Shown one piece after another: positions 45,457-54,792 of a DNA stretch of 64,000 bases. The stretch's first letter is position 1. Each line of letters starts with the position of its first letter. The stretch is taken from the NCBI GenBank assembly GCA_964449075.1, contig CAYVBJ010000004.1, positions 1 through 64,000 of the forward strand, given 5' to 3'. The position numbers and the translations under genes were made by a program. Below the pieces are notes generated by a model. The model worked only from the letters and a program-made list of their open reading frames with translations, was not told where the DNA came from and ran no database searches. The stretch is from CAYVBJ01 sp964449075. Lineage in GTDB: Bacteria; Bacteroidota; Rhodothermia; Balneolales; Balneolaceae.

Positions 45457-48117
45457 ATGGACCAGTCTCAATGGGAGCTCATCAATTCATTGGTTGATCA
45501 GGCACTGACTTTTTCAGGCCCTGAGAGAGATAGTTACGTTTTAACTATTTGCAGTAAATACCCTTCAATTTCAACTGAAATAATAGAATTGCTCGAGTGT
45601 ATAGAAGAATCTGAACAAGAGGGTTTTCTGAATGAGCTTTGGTCTGACCAGGAAAACCTGCTGTTTGATGTCACCGCTGATTTGGTTGACTCAAACCGGG
45701 ATGAAACCTTTTTAAACAGAGAGATCGGCCCTTACCGTATATCTGAAATTATTGCACGGGGCGGTATGGGAACCGTATTTAAAGCCTCTCGCGCAGACGG
45801 TGATTTTCACCGGGAAGTAGCAATAAAAATCATCAAATCCGGTATAAATGCCGGCAACAGCAGCCATCGCTTTCAGGTCGAAAAAGAGATTTTAGCTGGT
45901 CTGCAACATCCGAATATCGCATGTATGTATGGCGGAGGAATAACAGAGGAAGGACTGCCTTACCTGGTAATGGAATATATTGACGGTGTTCCCATTGATG
46001 AATATTGTGATAAGAACAGGTTGACCATCCAAGAGCGCCTTGATCTGTTTAAAGATGTTTGTTCTGCTGTTTATTTTGCTCATAAAAATTTGATCGTGCA
46101 CCGGGATTTAAAGCCTCAGAATATCTATGTAAATAAAGAAGGTGTTGTTAAAATTTTGGATTTTGGCATCGCCAAGCTGATGAACTCCGATCACAGCCAT
46201 ATTTCCATTTTGGAGACCATCCCGGGTCAAAAACTGTGGACTCCGCAGTATGCAGCTCCCGAACAGGTTGCGTCTGAACCCATTACCATTCAGACAGACA
46301 TATACTCGATGGGAATTTTACTCTGCCGTATTTTAACCGGAACCTATCCCTATGATCTTGAAGGGAAAACGCTTACTGAGATTGAAGATACCATAAAAAA
46401 TGCATCACCCCTTCTGCCAAGCCGGGCGTTATCGTACATTCCCGATCCCGTTAAAACAGCATATAACCGGAAAACTGCCATACCTGCATTAAAGAGATCT
46501 TTACAGGGAGATCTTGACGCTCTTATCTCCAAAGCTATCCGGAAGGAAGCCGAATACCGATACCATACCGTAGCACAACTATCAGAAGATATAGGCAGAT
46601 ATCAGTCCGGTAACCCGCTGATAGCCCGGTCCGGAACACTAAAGTACAAAACCGGAAAATTCATTCGCCGTAACACAAGCAGCCTGGCTGCCACGGCTGC
46701 ATTTCTTATTTTCCTTGTATTTTTTAGCGGGTATTATACTTTGAGGATTACTGAAGAGCGTAATACAATAGAAAAAGAGCGCGACAAACTGAATAAGGTT
46801 GTCAAAATTATGACCGGATTGCTCGAATCAGGCAACCCCACAAAAAACCCGGCTGAAGGGGTTAATACAAGGTTTTTTCTGGAGAAAGGAGTTGAAGAAG
46901 CAGAGTTACTTGAGGGGCAGCCTTCTGTGCAGACTCAAATGCTGAATGTTGTTGGAGATGTATATATGGCTCTGGGTGAATATGAGCGTTCAGAAGAGTT
47001 GTACTCCAAGGCAGTTAAAATTCAGGAAGATGTTTTTGGACCCGACACGCCCGGCCTGGCGGAAAGTATGAATAAACTGGCAGTTGCTTTTACACGTCAG
47101 GGCAATTTTAAGCTGGCAGGTGACCTGCACCGCAAAGCACTGAACATACAAATCCGCCATTTTGGTGATGAACACCCGAAAATTGCCGAAACACTTTCTC
47201 TATTTGGCTCCTGGATCCCGGTAACTGATATTCATGAAGCTGCAAGATTGCGCGAAAGATCCCTTGAAATACGGCGTGCTGTTTATGGTGAACAGCATCC
47301 TGAGGTCGCATTTGGCTATATGGATACCGGAAGAATCAAACGCGGGCTTGCTTTGCCCGGCGAAGCGATCAAGGATTTTCGTAAAGCTTTGAAAATACGA
47401 AAATCGGAACTGGGTCCGGATCATCCGGATGTAGCAGAAAGCATGATTTTTCTTGGAGATGTTTACCGGCTCTACGGTATTGATACGGATAGTGCGGAGA
47501 TTCTCTACCGCGATGCACTACATATACTGGAAGATAAATACAGATCTTATCATCCTTCTCTTCTTCATGTTCTCGGAAGTTATGCGAATCTTCTGTCTGA
47601 GAATGGCAATCACAATGGTGCGCTGAATCTTTTGCAGCGAAGCCTGGAAGTTCGGCGAACAGTATTTGGTGCCAATCACACGTCTGCAATTGATGGATCA
47701 ACCCAGTTAGCCAATGAACTCTACAGGCAGGGCAAATATATGAAAGCTGAAGAGCTTTACAGAACCGGTTTGAGTCAGAAAATAGACCTTTTAGGGGAAA
47801 ATCACCTCTCTTTGGTTGGGATTCTGCGAGATCTTGGCAAGACGCTCGTAGCTTTAAAGAAATTCGATGAAGCTGAAAGCTACCTGAACAGAGCATTACA
47901 AATCCAGCGGCAAAAATTTGAAGATAAAACAGTTGCTTTAACGATCGGGGAACTTGCCGATCTGAAACACCAACAGGGTAATTTAAACAAGGCAAGAGAG
48001 CTATATCAACGAGCCCTGTCTATTTATAAAAATGAAAATGCTTCAAATCATTTTGATGCATTGAAATTGCAGAATGAACTGGAAAACGTTCAGGTCGCAA
48101 TGTTGCAGGATCAGTAA
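45457..48117 (+). CDS. Transmembrane Ser/Thr protein kinase with TPR sensor
   Basis: 886 residues. An N-terminal helical segment (1-85) is followed by a Hanks-type kinase (about 92-395): Gly loop IARGGMGTVFKA, Lys124 in VAIKIIKSG, HRDLKPQN (Asp217) and DFGIAK (Asp235). One membrane helix is at about 408-430. The C-terminal half (about 465-880) has roughly ten kinesin-light-chain-type TPRs, each near 42 residues (for example AESMNKLAVAFTRQGNFKLA). The TPR part would be periplasmic and bind a protein or peptide, the kinase cytoplasmic. It follows the ECF sigma factor by 120 bp, so it probably phosphorylates that factor or its regulators. Confidence 0.93.
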   Translation: MDQSQWELINSLVDQALTFSGPERDSYVLTICSKYPSISTEIIELLECIEESEQEGFLNELWSDQENLLFDVTADLVDSNRDETFLNREIGPYRISEIIARGGMGTVFKASRADGDFHREVAIKIIKSGINAGNSSHRFQVEKEILAGLQHPNIACMYGGGITEEGLPYLVMEYIDGVPIDEYCDKNRLTIQERLDLFKDVCSAVYFAHKNLIVHRDLKPQNIYVNKEGVVKILDFGIAKLMNSDHSHISILETIPGQKLWTPQYAAPEQVASEPITIQTDIYSMGILLCRILTGTYPYDLEGKTLTEIEDTIKNASPLLPSRALSYIPDPVKTAYNRKTAIPALKRSLQGDLDALISKAIRKEAEYRYHTVAQLSEDIGRYQSGNPLIARSGTLKYKTGKFIRRNTSSLAATAAFLIFLVFFSGYYTLRITEERNTIEKERDKLNKVVKIMTGLLESGNPTKNPAEGVNTRFFLEKGVEEAELLEGQPSVQTQMLNVVGDVYMALGEYERSEELYSKAVKIQEDVFGPDTPGLAESMNKLAVAFTRQGNFKLAGDLHRKALNIQIRHFGDEHPKIAETLSLFGSWIPVTDIHEAARLRERSLEIRRAVYGEQHPEVAFGYMDTGRIKRGLALPGEAIKDFRKALKIRKSELGPDHPDVAESMIFLGDVYRLYGIDTDSAEILYRDALHILEDKYRSYHPSLLHVLGSYANLLSENGNHNGALNLLQRSLEVRRTVFGANHTSAIDGSTQLANELYRQGKYMKAEELYRTGLSQKIDLLGENHLSLVGILRDLGKTLVALKKFDEAESYLNRALQIQRQKFEDKTVALTIGELADLKHQQGNLNKARELYQRALSIYKNENASNHFDALKLQNELENVQVAMLQDQ

Positions 48118-48246
48118 GAACTTGCCTCTCCTGAAATCTTAGTACCATAATCAGGCATTGTCATTGAAAGCAATAATATCTGAGGTTTTAATAGTCGTTC
48201 GGGGAGTAGCCGTAGAATCTGCTTGTCTATTGTAATCAGTTGATTT

Positions 48247-48402
48247 TCAGATCTTCAGCAAGGCTGATAAATTCACAATCGTAAGAAGAACAATTGGAAT
48301 GAAAGTGATAACTACCCAAAACCACTTGTCGATATTTTTACTTTCCGTAGCCAATTCTATAAATAGAAACAACCCAAACCCGTAAAGAAGAAAATGTGTT
48401 AT
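48247..48402 (-). other. Short hydrophobic open frame without ATG, possible gene remnant
   Basis: A 51-codon open stretch reads FLLYGFGLFLFIELATESKN then WFWVVITFIPIVLLTIVNLS, two plausible membrane segments, and ends at TGA 48247. It has no ATG; only TTG or CTG codons could serve as a start. It may be a fragment of a membrane-protein gene or a small real protein with a non-ATG start. The rest of 48118-48463 shows no gene. Confidence 0.35.
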
Positions 48403-48463
48403 TTAATAGACGGATCTTTTTTTTTGATAGTGTATATCCAACATTACTATTGTATTGACAGAG

Positions 48464-49354
48464 ATGACAAATAAACACACACTCGTATTAGCGGCCGGAT
48501 TCGTTTTCCTTTGGAATTCAGGATTCATTGGAGCTGAATATGGTCTTCCATTTACCGGACCCTTTACATTGATGTTTTGGCGATACCTGGCTCTGACATT
48601 GCTCATTGCCGGTTACTTATTTATAAAAAACCGTATTCTGTGGGTGGGCTGGAAAGTTGCATCTACCAATATGCTCATTGGCATACTGGCGCATGGTGTA
48701 TGGCTGACTTGTGTACTGTTTGCACTTGATAATGAAGTCCCGGCAGGTATCGTGGCCCTGGTTGTGGCACTCCAGCCTCTGGCTACGGGAGCACTTTCAG
48801 GCTTAGTTACCGGAGAACGCACCAATATCTATCAGTGGATGGGATTGCTATTGGGATTCGCAGGTGTATTAGTAACTGTAGCCTTTCGAATTGATTTCAC
48901 AAGTTATCAATCAATATTTGGTTACCTGATTCCACTTGGATCAGTAGTCGGGATAACTTTGGCAACCCTGATTCAGCGGCGAATGGAAATTAAACACGGA
49001 ATTGCGAAACTGCCGCTCGACCTGACACTTTTCTACCAATGCCTGGCGACAACAGCTGCCCTGGCACTGCCCGCTTTCTATGCAGAGCAACTATATACAG
49101 AGTGGGAGCCGGTATTCATCTACACGATGATCTGGCTCATTCTTGCGGTGTCACTGGGAGCCTATGCGCTGATGTGGCTCCTGATCGAACGTATAGAGGC
49201 TACACGTGTAGCCAGCCTCTTTTACCTGGGTCCGCCCGTAACCATGCTGATGGCGTGGATGGCATTCGGCGATACCGTACGGATAATGGATATTGCGGGA
49301 CTTTGTATCGTACTTACGGGTGTGATGTTAACCCAGATAAATAATCAAAAGTAA
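48464..49354 (+). CDS. EamA/DMT-family permease
   Basis: 296 residues from the ATG at 48464; a TTG three codons earlier is less likely. Ten membrane segments in two EamA halves: NSGFIGAEYGLPFTGPFTLM and ALVVALQPLATGALSGLVTG in the first, RVASLFYLGPPVTMLMAWMA and LCIVLTGVMLTQI in the second. The family exports or imports amino acids, nucleosides or other metabolites. The substrate is unknown. Stands alone. Confidence 0.88.
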   Translation: MTNKHTLVLAAGFVFLWNSGFIGAEYGLPFTGPFTLMFWRYLALTLLIAGYLFIKNRILWVGWKVASTNMLIGILAHGVWLTCVLFALDNEVPAGIVALVVALQPLATGALSGLVTGERTNIYQWMGLLLGFAGVLVTVAFRIDFTSYQSIFGYLIPLGSVVGITLATLIQRRMEIKHGIAKLPLDLTLFYQCLATTAALALPAFYAEQLYTEWEPVFIYTMIWLILAVSLGAYALMWLLIERIEATRVASLFYLGPPVTMLMAWMAFGDTVRIMDIAGLCIVLTGVMLTQINNQK

Positions 49355-49632
49355 GCAGGTGCGAAGTGATTTCAGCTTAGCTTGAACATCGTGTTAAGTG
49401 ACTTAAAGGTGTGTACGGAATAATGTTGAGTTGATAAATAATGAATGAAGCGCTAAAAAGCCAAAAGTCAGCAGGGCATGCTCACCGAAGCTTTGGGTTT
49501 GAAGCGCAGGAGAGCGAGGCGTGTCAGCTTAATGCTCTGTTTATATGGCTACTCTTACTTGAGGATTGGGTGTAAAGCCCATTTTCCTGAAGGGATGCCT
49601 ATGACAAACACTCTTTATAAATGGTTTTAAGC

Positions 49633-50673
49633 TTATTTATTCCTCAATATTTTTAGAATGCGCTTATATACAATTTCCGATAAAGTCCAGGTGTATCCAT
49701 CAAAATCAGTAGTATTCACAAATTGAATGACCACTGTGTCGATGTCCTTGTGGTATTTAGCTATACTCTGATATCCGGGGATCAGGCCGGTATGGTTATA
49801 GACGTAAATGGAGGAGTAAATCTCCTGTTCCCCTTCTTCAAACAACGTACCTTCGTTCAGGGCCCGCAAGAATGTACCCACATCTTCTGCTGTTGCTACC
49901 ATTGATGCATAATCAGCCGTCTTGATATCCTCATCAACGCCAACATAATAACCGCTCATCAGGTCGTCCATATCTATATCATGAATGGAGCTGAAGGTAT
50001 TATTGAGTGCAAGAGGATTCAGTATTTCCTCTCGGATGTATTGAGAATTACTCATTCCTGTCACCTTCTCAATAAGATGAGAGATCAACAAGTAGTTAGT
50101 GTTAGAATATTCATAGTCTTCACCCGGTTCAAAGTTAGCCGGCAGATCAAGTACTCGTTCAAGAGCTTCATCACTATTTTCCGGTGGACTTGTCCAAAAA
50201 TTTGGGGTCTCAGTTAAATTGGGTATTCCGCTTCGATGCTGAACCATCATTCTCAGGGTTATTTTATCTGCATGCTCAATTCTTCCAGCCAGTTCGGGAA
50301 AATAATCAGCGAGCGTTTTATCCAAGGATAAATGACCGTCATGTACCAACTTGGTGATAGCAACCGCATCATATAGCTTGCCGATACTGGCTATTTTGAA
50401 TAGTGCGTGTGGATCGGCAGGTATTTTGTTTTCCCTGTCATGCCAGCCTTCCGCATAATACTCCGGTGGTTTGCCTGCCTGATCTACATAAACAATCATT
50501 CCATCAAAACCATGGCCTATGGCTTCATTCACTTGTTCTTGAACCGTATCCGGCAACGGTAATATCCAGGCTTTTACCAGGGGCCATGGTACGAAGAACA
50601 GGGAGGTTATAGTCCCTATAAGCAATACTATTCTGACTATTCGTTTTCTTGGATTTATTTGTGACATTTGCAA
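49633..50673 (-). CDS. Serine hydrolase, class C beta-lactamase family
   Basis: 346 residues with an N-terminal hydrophobic anchor (about 11-30). The penicilloyl-serine motifs are visible: SxxK as Ser96-Ile-Gly-Lys99 (KIASIGKLYDA), YxN as YSN in YEYSNTNYL, and an HTG box in YNHTGLIPGYQS. Proteins of this family act as esterases, D-peptidases or beta-lactamases outside the cytoplasm. The acyltransferase gene ends 17 bp upstream, so the two form a probable operon, possibly modifying envelope sugars or peptides. Confidence 0.9.
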   Translation of the reverse strand: MQMSQINPRKRIVRIVLLIGTITSLFFVPWPLVKAWILPLPDTVQEQVNEAIGHGFDGMIVYVDQAGKPPEYYAEGWHDRENKIPADPHALFKIASIGKLYDAVAITKLVHDGHLSLDKTLADYFPELAGRIEHADKITLRMMVQHRSGIPNLTETPNFWTSPPENSDEALERVLDLPANFEPGEDYEYSNTNYLLISHLIEKVTGMSNSQYIREEILNPLALNNTFSSIHDIDMDDLMSGYYVGVDEDIKTADYASMVATAEDVGTFLRALNEGTLFEEGEQEIYSSIYVYNHTGLIPGYQSIAKYHKDIDTVVIQFVNTTDFDGYTWTLSEIVYKRILKILRNK

Positions 50674-50690
50674 ATACCTTTATAATCTGC

Positions 50691-51815
50691 TTAAGGGCTC
50701 GGAGTATTAGAAGTTAGTGGTTTAAGTGCAGGTTCGGCAATTTCTTTTGTTGTTTCAGTTTTGCTCGTATTCCATTTTAACCCGAACAATGGCCTTAAGA
50801 AACCGATCCGTCTTATGATGAATTCATAGATGAGGTAACATACACTTCCGGTAAATAGCACAATACCGACCAGTTTTAGCATAGCCGGGATCTGCAGGGG
50901 CAAAATGACCAAGGCTCCGGCATATAAGACAAACATGTGTATGATGTACACCGGGTAGGCTGCCTGACTCAAATAACTCAGCACCGTGCTTGGCCGGTTC
51001 AGGTATCTGTAGCCGAAACCAAACAGGGAAAAGATCCACAGGTTAGACTCGATAGCGGTGAGATACCCCGGGGCATTTGTTTCGAACACCATCAATCGGA
51101 GGGTGTAAAAGCCGGCTGCCATTCCCAGATATCCCCACCTCCATCTCAGCACGGTTTGCCAGAAGGCCTTTCCGGTATATACGAACAGGAAGCCAAAGAA
51201 GAAGGCCAGGAGTCCGAGGAAAAAGCCGTGCCAGGTTTGGGCATACAGTGCATAGATTTGCGGCTTTAGAATCAATACTTCTATTATGAAAAAGACAGAT
51301 ATCGATAGAGGGCCAAGGGGATTACTCATAAAGGAAGACACTCCCTTCATAAACCGACTCTCCTCTTTGTTCTTCAGGTAGAAGAATAGCGGACTGAGCA
51401 GCAGAACATAGCAGAATATATTTCCCAGGAACCATAGATGTCCGGCATGAGGAAAGTAGCTGGCCGGCATTGCATAGTACCGTTGAAAAATAAACATATG
51501 AATGGGAGCTATGGCGAGGATGCCGAACACAAATGGGAGCAGGATCCTTTGTGTGCGTTCAATGAGTAATTTTAGCCAGTTTCGTTTTCGAATGGCAAAG
51601 TAAACGCCCATGCCCGACACATAAAACAGGAGGGGGATCCTCCAGACGTTGAGCATCGTCATTGGTTTCCATAGCCCTTGTATCAATTCTTCGCTCCTTA
51701 TAAAGCCAACAAGCATAGCCCAGGGTTGGAAAATGATGGCTATATGATAGATCAGCAGCAGCCATATCGCAATCACCCGCAACCAGTCAATATCGTGTCT
51801 TCTTTCCGTTTTCAT
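50691..51815 (-). CDS. Acyltransferase 3 family membrane protein
   Basis: 374 residues with about ten membrane segments. The start RHDIDWLRVIAIWLLLIYH carries the family's first-helix signature and His pair region, and NVWRIPLLFYVSGMGVYFAIRKRNW is the second-block hallmark. Members (including the MdoC/OafA type) transfer acyl groups such as acetyl or succinyl to extracytoplasmic sugars. The target is unknown. A serine hydrolase follows 17 bp downstream. Confidence 0.88.
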   Translation of the reverse strand: MKTERRHDIDWLRVIAIWLLLIYHIAIIFQPWAMLVGFIRSEELIQGLWKPMTMLNVWRIPLLFYVSGMGVYFAIRKRNWLKLLIERTQRILLPFVFGILAIAPIHMFIFQRYYAMPASYFPHAGHLWFLGNIFCYVLLLSPLFFYLKNKEESRFMKGVSSFMSNPLGPLSISVFFIIEVLILKPQIYALYAQTWHGFFLGLLAFFFGFLFVYTGKAFWQTVLRWRWGYLGMAAGFYTLRLMVFETNAPGYLTAIESNLWIFSLFGFGYRYLNRPSTVLSYLSQAAYPVYIIHMFVLYAGALVILPLQIPAMLKLVGIVLFTGSVCYLIYEFIIRRIGFLRPLFGLKWNTSKTETTKEIAEPALKPLTSNTPSP

Positions 51816-51839
51816 GAGAAGATGTGTTTAGGGTTCATG

Positions 51840-52415
51840 TTACTGCAACATCATGGCTATGACCGGGCGGGTTTTTTCCAATTCCGCCATATCAAGCTGT
51901 AAACCAAATGGCTTCAGTTGTTCCTGCATCATTACGTAGACCGGTTTGATCTGCTCGAAAGGCCCCATTACAGATTCACGGGCAGTGGCTCCGTAATTAT
52001 TTCGAATACTTTTATCGGCATTCGCATCGATAAGCATTTGCACGATTTCCACCCGGCAGAAAAAGGCAGCAGAATGAAGTGCGGTTGCCCCGTCATTATT
52101 TTTAATTGATAGGTCAGCACCGGCATCGATCAGTGCTTTTGCGATTTCCGGCTTATCAAAGGTTGCAGCAGACATCAAAGGAGTTGCCCCGCTCATTTGT
52201 TCTTTTTGGTTGAGATCAGTTCCGGCTTTTATATGTTCAGTTACAGCTTCAAAATTCCCGGAGATCACTGCCGTTTGGATATCTATTTCGGGTTGGCTTA
52301 TCAAAGAATTGGTTTTTGATTCATTCCCTGACTGTGTGCAAGCGGCAAGTAAAACCACCACAAAAGAAAGGGTTACTATCGGGTTCAGGTAACTTGTGTT
52401 CAGTGCTTTCATCAT
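51840..52415 (-). CDS. Ankyrin-repeat lipoprotein
   Basis: 191 residues; the second ATG at codon 2 is equally plausible. The lipobox LLAAC is followed by about three ankyrin repeats (GATPLMSAATFDKPEIAKAL, then GATALHSAAFFCRVEIVQML and a degenerate third) and a C-terminal helical tail. Exported ankyrin proteins bind other proteins in the envelope. It begins 252 bp from the divergent AraC-TPR regulator gene and precedes the acyltransferase by 24 bp on the same strand, so it may belong to that operon. Confidence 0.86.
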   Translation of the reverse strand: MMKALNTSYLNPIVTLSFVVVLLAACTQSGNESKTNSLISQPEIDIQTAVISGNFEAVTEHIKAGTDLNQKEQMSGATPLMSAATFDKPEIAKALIDAGADLSIKNNDGATALHSAAFFCRVEIVQMLIDANADKSIRNNYGATARESVMGPFEQIKPVYVMMQEQLKPFGLQLDMAELEKTRPVIAMMLQ

Positions 52416-52667
52416 CTTTGTTATCTATATTTAATTGGAAAATTAATTCACTACAAATATCAAAAAAGAGTGGATGCAATACCTATGAACTATGGTGCCA
52501 ATAGCATCAAGTTTGAGGAGTTGGTATAAACTATGGTGCATGCATATAAACTATGACGCAGAACCCAACTTTTTTGTCTTAAAGCAGTATGATGAATCAG
52601 GCTTTAGGAAATCACAAAACTTCCTAACTTGATCTTACTATATCCTTTTTGAAATAACACTCTAATT

Positions 52668-54710
52668 ATGCAGGAAAGCTTTATTAGTCAAATTACAGGA
52701 ATCATCGGTGAAAACATCGATGATGAACAATTTGGGGTGTCTGAATTGGCAGCAGCGGTAAATATGAGCCGCTCTAATCTGCTAAGAAAAATCAAGAAGC
52801 GCACCGGCCTGTCAGCAAGTCAATTTATTCGCCAGGTTCGCCTTGAAATTGCTATGGAACTGCTGAAAGAGGAGTCGTTCACCGTTTCAGAAGTATCGTT
52901 CAAAGTTGGCTTTGGAAGCACATCATATTTCATAAAGTGTTTCCGGGAACACTACGGGTATCCTCCCGGAGAAGCAGGTAATGCAAAGCATGAACAGAAA
53001 GAAACGGCCGAAGAACACAAGGCGGATGAATCATCTTCCCGGACAATCACAATGGCTATTTTGTCAATGGCCATTATTTCTATCCTGGTTCTTACAATTT
53101 GGACGACGAAAAATAGAGGTGCAGGCCTGCCTGAAAAATCCATTGCCGTTTTGCCTTTTAAGAATGAAAGTAACGATTCTACCAATGTGTATTTCATCAA
53201 CGGGCTTATGGAATCGACCTTGAACAACCTGCAGAAGATTGAAGATCTTCGGGTGCTCAGCAGGACTTCAGTAGAAAAATACAGAAACGCGAATATGTCG
53301 ATCCCTGAGATAGCGGAAGAACTCAATGTTAAGTATTTCGTGGAAGGATCCGGTCAGAAAGTAGGAGATCAGGTTTTACTTCACGTGCAGTTGATCGAAG
53401 CCTCGACCGACAAACATATTTGGGCGGAAGAGTACAGCCGTAAAGTATCTGACATTTTTGCCTTGCAAAACGAAGTAGCTACTAAGATAGCTGATGCAAT
53501 TGAGGCCATAGTAACCCCGGAGGAGCTTGAGTTAATCGGCAAAAAACCAACGGCTAATTTAGTGGCCTACGATTACTATCTAAAGTCACGTGATCCAATT
53601 TTCTCTGGAACCAAAGCAGGAATTGATGAAGCCATTTCATTATTAAAGCAGGCAATCGACGAGGATCCTGAATTTGCACTGGCCTATGCCGACATCGCAA
53701 TTTCCTATTACTTTCTGGATTTGTATCAAACCGAGAAGCGGTACACGGATGAAATTAATAATTACGCTGATAAAGCTTTGCTTTATGATTCCAGGTCTGA
53801 TGTGAGCCTGTTAGCCAAGGCATTTTACTATATACATACCGAAGAATACCGCTTGGCTTTACCGCACCTTGAAAAGGCTCTGGAATACAATCCCAACTCA
53901 TCGGTAGTGATCCAAACACTTTCAGACTATTACGCACGTATCATTCCAAATACCTCAAAATACCTGGAGTACGCTTTGAAGGGGCTTCAAATCAATAGCT
54001 CAGCCAACGACTCTACTTCTCAAAGTTACCTCTACTTGCACCTGAGTAATGCTTTCATTCAATCCGGGTTTGTAGATGAAGCAATCAAATACATTAATAA
54101 ATCATTAGAATACGATTCCCAAAATTATTACTCGCCCTATTTAAAGGCATATATTTATTACGCCCGGGACCGTGATATTGAACAGGTCAGAACTATGTTA
54201 TTGAACGAGCTGAGAAAGGATACCACTCGTCTGGATATTATGCAGGAGGTAGCTAAGATCTGCTATTACGAGGAGAATTATGAACGTGCATTGTACTATT
54301 ACGACAAATTTACCAGAGCCAGGAAAGAGCAAGGCCTGGATATTTACTCTCAGGAAGATATCAAGATTGCCGCAACCTATGAAAAGATGGGAATGCCTGA
54401 CAGGGCTGCAAAGTATTTTGAATCCTACAGGGAATTTTGTGAGGGGGATCAATCGATTTATCAGGGGGCCAGTAAAGCAGTTTTGCATGCCTATGATGGC
54501 AAATACGACCTTGCTATAGAACAGCTCAAAAATTTTGCTACTCAGGACAATTTCCAGTACTGGATCATACTATTCATGGACAAAGATCCGATCATGAAAC
54601 CTTTAAAAAACAATTCTGATTATAAAGAGGTAATGCAGCAGATCAAAGATCGGTTTTGGGGTAATCATACAAAACTGAGATTGTCGCTGGAAGAGAAGGG
54701 TTTAATCTAG
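52668..54710 (+). CDS. Membrane-anchored AraC regulator with TolB-like and TPR domain
   Basis: 680 residues. N-terminal AraC DNA-binding domain (about 1-110; FGVSELAAAVNMSRSNLLRK, and VSEVSFKVGFGSTSYFIKCF), then one membrane helix (about 124-146, ITMAILSMAIISILVLTIW), a TolB/FlgO-like segment (SIAVLPFKNESND...VKYFVEGSGQKVGDQ; about 155-285) and several TPRs to the C-terminus. The DNA-binding part faces the cytoplasm and the sensory part the periplasm, as in one-component regulators of the CadC type but with AraC instead of winged helix. The ankyrin lipoprotein operon is divergent and may be its target. Confidence 0.88.
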   Translation: MQESFISQITGIIGENIDDEQFGVSELAAAVNMSRSNLLRKIKKRTGLSASQFIRQVRLEIAMELLKEESFTVSEVSFKVGFGSTSYFIKCFREHYGYPPGEAGNAKHEQKETAEEHKADESSSRTITMAILSMAIISILVLTIWTTKNRGAGLPEKSIAVLPFKNESNDSTNVYFINGLMESTLNNLQKIEDLRVLSRTSVEKYRNANMSIPEIAEELNVKYFVEGSGQKVGDQVLLHVQLIEASTDKHIWAEEYSRKVSDIFALQNEVATKIADAIEAIVTPEELELIGKKPTANLVAYDYYLKSRDPIFSGTKAGIDEAISLLKQAIDEDPEFALAYADIAISYYFLDLYQTEKRYTDEINNYADKALLYDSRSDVSLLAKAFYYIHTEEYRLALPHLEKALEYNPNSSVVIQTLSDYYARIIPNTSKYLEYALKGLQINSSANDSTSQSYLYLHLSNAFIQSGFVDEAIKYINKSLEYDSQNYYSPYLKAYIYYARDRDIEQVRTMLLNELRKDTTRLDIMQEVAKICYYEENYERALYYYDKFTRARKEQGLDIYSQEDIKIAATYEKMGMPDRAAKYFESYREFCEGDQSIYQGASKAVLHAYDGKYDLAIEQLKNFATQDNFQYWIILFMDKDPIMKPLKNNSDYKEVMQQIKDRFWGNHTKLRLSLEEKGLI

Positions 54711-54792
54711 TATTTGCAGAGTTGTTCAACACAACAATCTGATGTTCCCACAGCTAAAGCCATAAAGTACCGGAGGCTGTGACGTGCTTCGA

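Noticed and set aside
47369..47995. 208-codon minus-strand frame opposite the kinase TPR region
   Set aside because: It overlaps well-conserved TPRs of the plus-strand kinase; no domain or start signal.
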